Assembly (NCBI GenBank): GCA_015064065.1
Contig: SVSY01000005.1
Location: 1 to 40,410, forward strand
Length of the DNA stretch: 40,410 nucleotides
Origin: Oscillospiraceae bacterium
GTDB taxonomy: Bacteria > Bacillota > Clostridia > Oscillospirales > CAG-272
Reading direction: 5' to 3'
A model generated the notes under the pieces. The model ran no database searches, was not told where the DNA came from, and worked only from the letters and a program-made list of their open reading frames with translations. A program made the position numbers and the translations under genes. Shown in pieces: positions 9,224-16,542 of the stretch (within the stretch, counting starts at the first letter, position 1; every line of letters starts with the position of its first letter).

Positions 9224-9832
9224 ATGAACAAAACCAGATGCCCTTGGTGCGGAAAGCTTATAGATAAAGAAGCCGACTCCGAGAAATACAGAAAGAAATA
9301 TTTTTATTCTTACTCGGCTATGAGGCTCTCTTTCGGGCGGCATTACGGTGTTTGCTCGCATTGCGGAAAGATATATAACAACGTGCCGCGCTCGGCACTG
9401 ATAAGCTTGTGTGTTCTTCTGGGTGTCGCGGTCTTATTACCTGTAATTCCTATGATCGCGGGTATCCTTTTCATCGCTTTATTGCCGATCATAGCTTTGA
9501 TCTCGTCAAGAGATTCGCACTTTAAACGTATAGACGATAACAATAGCGGTGTGATCAAATACGACGAGAGGCAAAAGTTCAAAGCGAGGGTGATAGAGCA
9601 GTATCGCGATATGTATGCTCTCGATATCTTTCCTATCTTTAAGGAACACGACGAAAAAGAGCCCTTTTCGCACGTCTCGCCGATATTTGTAACAAAGATC
9701 GATGCAAAAAGCACAGAGATAGAAGGATATTGGCTCTATGAGCACGCCGATAATGCGTATTTTGCAACGCTTGGCACGGTCCATATCTACGACTCTGAGG
9801 GCAAGGTAGTTGCGGATATAACCTTTATTTGA
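9224..9832 (+). CDS. Zinc-ribbon membrane protein, function unknown
   Basis: MNKTRCPWCGKLI...GVCSHCGKIYNN followed by two hydrophobic segments. Confidence 0.65.
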   Translation: MNKTRCPWCGKLIDKEADSEKYRKKYFYSYSAMRLSFGRHYGVCSHCGKIYNNVPRSALISLCVLLGVAVLLPVIPMIAGILFIALLPIIALISSRDSHFKRIDDNNSGVIKYDERQKFKARVIEQYRDMYALDIFPIFKEHDEKEPFSHVSPIFVTKIDAKSTEIEGYWLYEHADNAYFATLGTVHIYDSEGKVVADITFI

Positions 9833-9908
9833 TCGTGGGGATCTGTTTCAAAGATAATAGCCGCATCTTTCCTCTGTCCCGCCTTTGATCAAGTCGACAG
9901 AGACCAAC

Positions 9909-9948
9909 AAAAAAAGACGAAGGATTGTAAAATTCTTCGTCTTTTTTT
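9909..9948. terminator. Bidirectional intrinsic terminator between convergent genes
   Basis: AAAAAAAGACGAAG...CTTCGTCTTTTTTT. Confidence 0.85.
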
Positions 9949-9961
9949 ATCTTAATAAGAT

Positions 9962-11023
9962 CTACACTATCTCAAACGGGTCTGCGGGGTCATTCGTGGC
10001 GCGGTAGAGGCGGACGTTTGTAAACTGTCCGTCGGTGTCACCTCCCGACTCGGAGAAATAATAATATCCGTTGCCGAAGGAATAGATACCCGTCGAGCCA
10101 AGAGGGAAATTGTTGCCGTAAATTCCGTTCTGCACAAGTCCCTCACGCTTGAGCGAGAGTTCAAATATCTCCTCTCCCGTAGCTTTGTGGAGCGACTTTT
10201 TGGGGGCAGACGCGCCGTCGATGACGTACATAGAGTAGTTTGGGAATTGCGGTTTTTTGCCGTTGTATACTGCGGCTAAGAAATCGCCCGTATAAGCGTC
10301 GTATTCAAGATTTTGCACGCCGAAGGTCGTATTGCCCGTATACAAAAAGAATTTTTCCTCGGTCGCAGGTCCACTCTTGTGCATATCGTTCTGAGAGAGC
10401 GGCTTTGCATAGCGATCCCACCAATCCTCTGCGTCGTACGCAAGTATCACCTGATAGTCGTTGTCGATGCGCTCAAGGTCGGAATATATACCGTAGCAGA
10501 TAAATATTCTCTGCTTTTTTTCCTTGTCGGCGGGGATAAAGCCAAAGGTCGTGCCGTCAATTCCGCTGCAGGCGTATCTGTGCGGCTTGCCGCCCTCGCC
10601 TGCGCCGTTATAGTCCTTTACGACCTCGTCAAGATATACACAGCGCATAACGCCGTCGCGCTCGGCGGACATACCGACGCGGTCTATCTTCTGGGCGTCG
10701 AAAATGGCGCAGTAGAAGGCGTCGTCAAATTTTCCTTCCATACCGAGAGCCGAGAGGATACCCTTACCGATAGAATCGTTCTTAAATTCGAGCGAGCCGT
10801 AGACCTTGCCGTCCTCTTTGTTAAAGGCGATACAGCCGAGATGACCGATAAGTCCGTCTACAGTACCGATGAGATTGCCGTTAAGGTCGGTCTTGACGAG
10901 CTTCGTGGTAAAGGAAAAATAGATATATCCGTTTTCCTCGTCGACTGCTATGCCCTGACAATGTATCTTGCCGAAATATCCCGAAAAGATATGCTTCGGG
11001 AATTTTTGCATATTCATAGACAT
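9962..11023 (-). CDS. Beta-propeller-like hypothetical protein
   Basis: 353 aa, no signal peptide; repeated IAVDEENGYIYFSFTTKLVKTDLNGN-type strands. Confidence 0.65.
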   Translation of the reverse strand: MSMNMQKFPKHIFSGYFGKIHCQGIAVDEENGYIYFSFTTKLVKTDLNGNLIGTVDGLIGHLGCIAFNKEDGKVYGSLEFKNDSIGKGILSALGMEGKFDDAFYCAIFDAQKIDRVGMSAERDGVMRCVYLDEVVKDYNGAGEGGKPHRYACSGIDGTTFGFIPADKEKKQRIFICYGIYSDLERIDNDYQVILAYDAEDWWDRYAKPLSQNDMHKSGPATEEKFFLYTGNTTFGVQNLEYDAYTGDFLAAVYNGKKPQFPNYSMYVIDGASAPKKSLHKATGEEIFELSLKREGLVQNGIYGNNFPLGSTGIYSFGNGYYYFSESGGDTDGQFTNVRLYRATNDPADPFEIV

Positions 11024-11032
11024 TATCTTCCT

Positions 11033-12061
11033 TTAATTTTTGCCGTTCAAAAATTCGATATATCTCTGCCAGTCCTCTCGTCCGAGATAGTGCTTACCTG
11101 GGCGGAGGTGATAGCCGATGTCACCGTCGTTGTATCTCTTGCGGAGCTCGGGGAGCTCGTCGTCGGTAATAAAGCCTTTGCCGCCGCGAGAGGTAAAGAA
11201 CTCGCTTGCCGCAACGCAGGAGAGATATTCGTTCTTGGGATATGCCCACTCGTCCTCAAGTGCGCTACCTGCATATACAAGGTGAGGATAGTTAGCGGCG
11301 ATCAGGAAGTGCTGATCAAAGGGCATAGAGTCCTCGTTGTTTGCATACTTGTAATAGTTCTTGCAGAACCAGAAAGGGAAGACACGGCAGATAGCCTCGA
11401 TCGTCTCACCGCCTGTCTCGCGTGCCAACGCCGCGCCGCTGCAGCCCGAATCGTTGGAAAACGCGCAGTAAAATCTCTCGTCGAGCATTCCCGCAAGGAG
11501 AGCGGTCTTGCCAAGACGTGAGTGACCGATGGCGGAAATGCGAGAGGAGTCGACCTCGTCGCGAGTCATAGCGTAATCCATAACTCTTCTCATCGACCAC
11601 GCCCAGATACCTATCTTTCCGCAGTCGCTCTCACCGCGCTCGCCGTTCTTGTAGAGAAGCCCTGCAATTCCGTTGGTGAAATCGCCGTCGTCAGAGCTTA
11701 CGTCCTTGTAGAAGATGCTGAGTATAGCATATCCGTTGTCGATGACCTCCTCAGAGGGCTGATATTCGTGAGGGGTCTCGGGACCAAAGTTGATGTGTAT
11801 GAACGCGGGGGAGTTCTTCTTATCGCTGGGGTAAATGTAGGAAACGTGGAAGGTATGCTCGCCAAGCTCGCTCTTGCAGTGGAATGCAAGCTTCTCAAGT
11901 ACAGCTTTACCGGCGCAAAATCTCTCGTTCTTGCTCTCGACTGTAACGTCAACCGAAATGTCTACGTTGGGGAAATAGCCGTATTCCTCGTGCAAAAGAA
12001 GATCGACTATCTCGTTCTTTTCTTTTCCGGTAAGCTTCGGGAGCTTGTCTAAAAGTTTCAT
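11033..12061 (-). CDS. CE15-like (glucuronoyl esterase family) alpha/beta hydrolase, paralog 1
   Basis: SRISAIGHSRLGKTALLAGMLDERFYCAFSNDSGCSGAALARETGGETIEAI...SALEDEWAYPKNEYL; start set at MKLLDKLPKL after AGGAGAATAATA. Confidence 0.75.
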   Translation of the reverse strand: MKLLDKLPKLTGKEKNEIVDLLLHEEYGYFPNVDISVDVTVESKNERFCAGKAVLEKLAFHCKSELGEHTFHVSYIYPSDKKNSPAFIHINFGPETPHEYQPSEEVIDNGYAILSIFYKDVSSDDGDFTNGIAGLLYKNGERGESDCGKIGIWAWSMRRVMDYAMTRDEVDSSRISAIGHSRLGKTALLAGMLDERFYCAFSNDSGCSGAALARETGGETIEAICRVFPFWFCKNYYKYANNEDSMPFDQHFLIAANYPHLVYAGSALEDEWAYPKNEYLSCVAASEFFTSRGGKGFITDDELPELRKRYNDGDIGYHLRPGKHYLGREDWQRYIEFLNGKN

Positions 12062-12122
12062 TATTATTCTCCTTTTTAGCAATTTATAAATGATTTATTG
12101 GTGTTTTGCATTAAAATTACCG

Positions 12123-13136
12123 TCATTTGTTCGAGAGAAATTCAACGTATCTCTGCCAATCCTCGCGGCTGAGGGCGTGACTGCCGGGGCGGAGGTGGTA
12201 TCCGACGTCGCCGTCGTTGTATCTCTTGCGAAGCTCGGGGAGCTCGTCGTCAGTAATAAATCCCTTGCCGCCGTGCGCGGTAAAGAACTCGCTTGCCGCA
12301 ACGCAGGCGAGATATTCGTTTTTGGGGTATGCCCACTCGTCTTCAAGTGCGCTCGCTACGTAAACGAGGTGAGGGTGGTTTGCCGCGAGCAAAAAGTGCT
12401 GATCGAACGGCATAGTCTCCTCGTTGTTTGCATACTTGTAGTAGTTCTTGCAGAACCAGAATGGGAAAACTCTACAGATAGCCTCGACCGTCTCGCCTCC
12501 CGTCTCGCGTGACAACGCCGCGCCGCTGCAGCCCGAGTTGTTGGAGAACGCGCAGAAAAAGCGTTTGTCAAGCATACCTGCAAGGAGAGCGGTCTTGCCG
12601 AGTCGCGAATGTCCGACGACCGAAACACGAGAGTGATCGATCTCGTCGCGCGTGAGAGCGTAATCAAGCAATCTGCTTGCCGCCCAAGCCCAGATACCAA
12701 GCTTTCCGCAGTCGGTGTCTCCTCTCTCGCCGTCCTTATAGATAAGCTTTGCGAGTCCGTTGGTGAAATCGCCGTCGTCCGAGCTTACGTCCTTGTAGAG
12801 AAACGAAAGGATAGCGTAGCCGTTGTCAATTATCTCCTCGGTCGGCTGGTGCTCGTAACGAAAGCAGATATAAACGAAAGCAGGCGATGCCTTTTTCCCT
12901 TTCGGATGAATAAACGACGCTTTGAAGGTATGCTCGCCGAGCTCGCTCTTGCAGTGGAATGCAAGATCCTCAAGCACAGCTTTACCGGCGCAAAATCTCT
13001 CGTTCTTTTTCTCAACCGTAACGTCAACCGAAATGTCTACGTTCGGGAAATAGCCGTATTCCTCGTGCAAAAGAAGATCGACTATCTCGTCCTTTTCTTT
13101 TCCCGTAAGCTTCGGGAGCTTGTCTAAAAGTTTCAA
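12123..13136 (-). CDS. CE15-like (glucuronoyl esterase family) alpha/beta hydrolase, paralog 2
   Basis: Near-identical layout to paralog 1: SRVSVVGHSRLGKTALLAGMLDKRFFCAFSNNSGCSGAALSRETGGETVEAI...SALEDEWAYPKNEYL. Confidence 0.75.
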   Translation of the reverse strand: MKLLDKLPKLTGKEKDEIVDLLLHEEYGYFPNVDISVDVTVEKKNERFCAGKAVLEDLAFHCKSELGEHTFKASFIHPKGKKASPAFVYICFRYEHQPTEEIIDNGYAILSFLYKDVSSDDGDFTNGLAKLIYKDGERGDTDCGKLGIWAWAASRLLDYALTRDEIDHSRVSVVGHSRLGKTALLAGMLDKRFFCAFSNNSGCSGAALSRETGGETVEAICRVFPFWFCKNYYKYANNEETMPFDQHFLLAANHPHLVYVASALEDEWAYPKNEYLACVAASEFFTAHGGKGFITDDELPELRKRYNDGDVGYHLRPGSHALSREDWQRYVEFLSNK

Positions 13137-13161
13137 AACGGTTCTCCTTTTTAATTATAAT

Positions 13162-13995
13162 TTATATTTCCGCATCGATAAATGCGGGAGAATGGTCGGA
13201 AAGGGGAAGATAATATTCGGGCGAGTAGCGCTCAAATCGGCGCACCGTAAGTCTGTCCTTGCCGCGTACGAGAATATGGTCTATCGCGCGCTCAAAGGGC
13301 AAATCGTAATAATAATCGTAAAATCCATCGCCGAAGCAATAGTGCAGACCTACGCTGTCGTCCTTGTAGTCGGTAGCGATATCGTGTGCGTGCTCAAAGC
13401 CGCGGCTGAAGGCTAAGCTCAGCGCTTGCGACTCGTAGCCTGCATTCAGATCTCCGACGATGATCGCGGGGCAGTTATATTTCTTGACGAGAGCCTCTAT
13501 CCTATCTATCAGAAGACCGAGCTGATAAGCTCTTGCTTCGTTGGAATAAGGCTGGTCCTTGGAGCTCTTCCACCAGAGATGTGTAGAGGCGAAGATAAAG
13601 AGTTTTCCGTTCTCTTTCGTGCGGAAAACGCCGATGCAGTAGGACTTGGTCTTGTCGTTGTTGAAGATACCCTCGTGGTCGGGGAATTCCTCGGGATAGA
13701 GCGAAAAGCAGGAGTCGACGAGCTCGAATTTGTCGGGGCGGTAGAATATAGGCGTGTCTCGTCCCCAAAGAATAGCGTAGTTGAGTCCAAGTTCTGCGAT
13801 GTGCTCAATAAGATCACCCGCCATTTTAGGCGAGACCTCTTGCGCGCCTATCATATCGGGCAGAGTATCGCCATAGACGCGTGCGAAGCCCTTGGTTCTT
13901 ACCCGAGAAGAACAATCGAACCCTTTTTCCTGCCACGCGGGCAGATTGGAGTCGGCTTTCCATTGATTGTGAGTCATTATTCTAAGCTTTGCCAT
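13162..13995 (-). CDS. Endonuclease/exonuclease/phosphatase family protein
   Basis: LRIMTHNQW...DMIGAQEVSPKM...IIVGDLNAGYES...AIDHILVRG...PLSDHSPAFIDAE. Start set at MAKLRIM with RBS AAGGAG. Confidence 0.88.
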   Translation of the reverse strand: MAKLRIMTHNQWKADSNLPAWQEKGFDCSSRVRTKGFARVYGDTLPDMIGAQEVSPKMAGDLIEHIAELGLNYAILWGRDTPIFYRPDKFELVDSCFSLYPEEFPDHEGIFNNDKTKSYCIGVFRTKENGKLFIFASTHLWWKSSKDQPYSNEARAYQLGLLIDRIEALVKKYNCPAIIVGDLNAGYESQALSLAFSRGFEHAHDIATDYKDDSVGLHYCFGDGFYDYYYDLPFERAIDHILVRGKDRLTVRRFERYSPEYYLPLSDHSPAFIDAEI

Positions 13996-14066
13996 AATAC
14001 GCTCCTTAGCTTTGTTTAAGTGCAGTATATCATAAATAAAGTGAATTGTCAATGAGTCTATGATTT

Positions 14067-14909
14067 TTAATGAAATTTTGCCTTGTATTCGCCAGGTGTG
14101 ATGCCCATATGTTTTTTGAATACGCGCTGAAAATAAAGGCGGTCGCTGTACCCGCAGGCTTCTGCTATCTGCGAGAGGGCAAGGTCGCCGTGCTCGATAA
14201 GGTGGCAGGCAAGACGTATGCGCTCCCTCGAAATATATTCTATCGGTGAGACGCCGAGCGTTTGCTTGAAGAGCGTGCGGTATCTTGACGGGCTGAGAAA
14301 TTCGGTCTTGGCAAGATCTTCAACCGACAGCTCCTCGCTCAGATGCTTGTGTATGTAAACTATCGAGCGGTCGATACGCGCGCTTGCCGTATTTTCTTTG
14401 CCGGCGATATTTTTTCCGAGCATAACGAAAAAGCATTGAAGCATAACGTTGAGCGAAAACTCAAAATTCGGTCTTATCGCAGGGAAGAGAGCAAGTATGC
14501 GTTCAAATTGCTCGGTGATATCGCGGGTGATCCTCAGGTCAAGCACTTCACCTACGCGCAAGCCGCAGTTTTCAAAGATCTGCTCGGCTTCATATCCCGT
14601 TACGTGCACGGTGTAGTATCTGAGCGTGTCCTCGGATTCGTAGTTATTGTACCAGACGTATGTGTGAGGGTGCATTATGATGCATTTTCCGGGAGTCAGA
14701 ACACAGTGCCGCTTGCCTACCTTCATATCAAGGCTTCCGCTCGTCAGGCACATAAGGTAATAGTCGTTTCTGCCTCTTATAAATCCGTTTTCAAACTTCT
14801 GTCCCTGCACGGTCTCTCCTACCGTGTTGACGAAAAAGGGTATCGAATAATCTTCTACGTCGCCGCGCATATGATATATGCGAGTGGCGGTATGCAAGCG
14901 GTCGTTCAT
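14067..14909 (-). CDS. AraC family transcriptional regulator
   Basis: C-terminal double HTH: LSVEDLAKTEFLSPSRYRTLFKQTLGVSPIEYISRERIRLACHLIEHGDLALSQIAEACGYSDRLYFQRVFKKHMGITPGEYK. Confidence 0.93.
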   Translation of the reverse strand: MNDRLHTATRIYHMRGDVEDYSIPFFVNTVGETVQGQKFENGFIRGRNDYYLMCLTSGSLDMKVGKRHCVLTPGKCIIMHPHTYVWYNNYESEDTLRYYTVHVTGYEAEQIFENCGLRVGEVLDLRITRDITEQFERILALFPAIRPNFEFSLNVMLQCFFVMLGKNIAGKENTASARIDRSIVYIHKHLSEELSVEDLAKTEFLSPSRYRTLFKQTLGVSPIEYISRERIRLACHLIEHGDLALSQIAEACGYSDRLYFQRVFKKHMGITPGEYKAKFH

Positions 14910-15039
14910 ACGTGCCTCCTTTAAATATAGGCGATTTGTCCATAAAAACTGTTGTTTTTTCTATCGAAATGTAGCTGTATTTATTATATAATAAATGAGC
15001 AGACTTGTCAATGTAATTTTTATATAAAGGATATACAAA

Positions 15040-16494
15040 ATGAAGCGCTACGATAAAGAAAGATCCAAAGAGGTTTTTTGGGATATGAGCCTTGCCGAGA
15101 CGGTGAGCGGAATAAGCCTTAAGATGCACGAGCCCGTGCGAAAGGGAACGGTGCTTTTGTGTGACAGAGCGTGGGAGGGTGAGGACTGCAACTACGCTAA
15201 GATATTTTTTGACGGAGAGAAATATTGCTTTTATTACAGAGGAAGCGGAAGGAAGAACGGTCTCGGAAGCGAACGCTCTCACGGAGTGTGGTGTGTCGCG
15301 TATTCCTACGACGGAAAGACCTTTGAGCGCCCCGATCTTGAGCTTTTTGAGTTTGGCGGAAATAAAAGCAACAATATAATAATGCAGATACCCGACTGCA
15401 ATATAGATAATTTTTCGATAACGTTTGACGAAAACCCCGCGTGTCCGCACGAGGAGAGATACAAGGCGTTTACGGGCGAATGGACGCCCACGGTCAAGCG
15501 CCTGCACTATTATATAAGTGCCGACGGAATTCATTTTAATGAGGTCGCACCCATCAAGGCGGCGGGACATTTCGACTCGCTCAACGTTTGCTTCTGGGAC
15601 AAGGAGCATCAGCGTTACTGCCTGTATCTGCGCGGTCTTCACGATGCCGACCCCGAGCACAAGATACCCTACGAAGCCGAGGGTCACGTGCGTGACGTGC
15701 GCGTTTCCTATTCAAAGGATATCGAGGAGTGGACAGAGCCTTTGCCGCTTGACTTTGGCAAGGACGATCTCGACGAGATACAGATGTATACCAACGGAAT
15801 GATGAAATACCCCGACACCGATATGTATATCGGTATTCCGACCCGCTATATCGATCGTGCCTTAGACGGACATAATTTTAAATATCTGCCGACGCTTTGC
15901 GGTCAGAGGAAAAATGCTTTTGTCGAGGGCAACACTCGCCGAGAGGGAACTGCCATAACCGAGGCTATGCTTATGACCTCGCGCGACGGTCTGCATTTTG
16001 AGCGCACAAAGGAAGCCTTTTATACTCCCGGCATTGAGCGTGACAACAATTGGAACTACGGCGGAGGGTATTTTGCCGTGGGTATGGCGCAGACAAAGTC
16101 GGATTTTGAGGGCGAGCCCGATGAGATATCTCTCTACGTGGTCGAGCCGCCGCGCAATAGGGCGACGGCATTTGAGCGATATACGCTCCGCAACGACGGA
16201 TTTTTCTCGTGGCGTGCCGATTTTGGCGGCGGCGAGGCGATAACAAAGCCGTTCACCTTTGAAGGAGATGAGCTTCACCTCAACTTCTCGACCTCGGCGC
16301 TCGGATATCTGCGTATTGAAATTCTTGACGAGGACGGCAAGGCAATAGAAGGTTACGACTCGCATAGACTCTTCGGCAACTCTACCGACCGCCCTTGCGA
16401 CTTCGAAAAGCCGCTTTCGGCTCTTAGGGGAATTCCCGTGCGCCTCAGGATATCTATGCGCGACGCGGATCTTTATTCGCTCAGATTTGTTTGA
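15040..16494 (+). CDS. GH43/GH32-like five-bladed-propeller glycoside hydrolase-related protein (no signal peptide)
   Basis: Repeated SYDGKTFERPDLELFEF / DGIHFNE / SYSKDIEEWTEP strand motifs; paralog of 26984-28447. Confidence 0.6.
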   Translation: MKRYDKERSKEVFWDMSLAETVSGISLKMHEPVRKGTVLLCDRAWEGEDCNYAKIFFDGEKYCFYYRGSGRKNGLGSERSHGVWCVAYSYDGKTFERPDLELFEFGGNKSNNIIMQIPDCNIDNFSITFDENPACPHEERYKAFTGEWTPTVKRLHYYISADGIHFNEVAPIKAAGHFDSLNVCFWDKEHQRYCLYLRGLHDADPEHKIPYEAEGHVRDVRVSYSKDIEEWTEPLPLDFGKDDLDEIQMYTNGMMKYPDTDMYIGIPTRYIDRALDGHNFKYLPTLCGQRKNAFVEGNTRREGTAITEAMLMTSRDGLHFERTKEAFYTPGIERDNNWNYGGGYFAVGMAQTKSDFEGEPDEISLYVVEPPRNRATAFERYTLRNDGFFSWRADFGGGEAITKPFTFEGDELHLNFSTSALGYLRIEILDEDGKAIEGYDSHRLFGNSTDRPCDFEKPLSALRGIPVRLRISMRDADLYSLRFV

Positions 16495-16542
16495 TAGCTT
16501 ATTTGAGAAATAAGCAAAAAATATAATAACAGGAGAAGAATT

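Noticed and set aside
10313-11521. 402-aa plus-strand ORF spanning two minus-strand genes
   Set aside because: Antisense to the propeller protein and the CE15-like gene, crosses their boundary, no RBS or recognisable domain.
14791-15687. 298-aa minus-strand ORF
   Set aside because: Antisense across the AraC/GH43-like intergenic region and the GH43-like gene start; shadow ORF.
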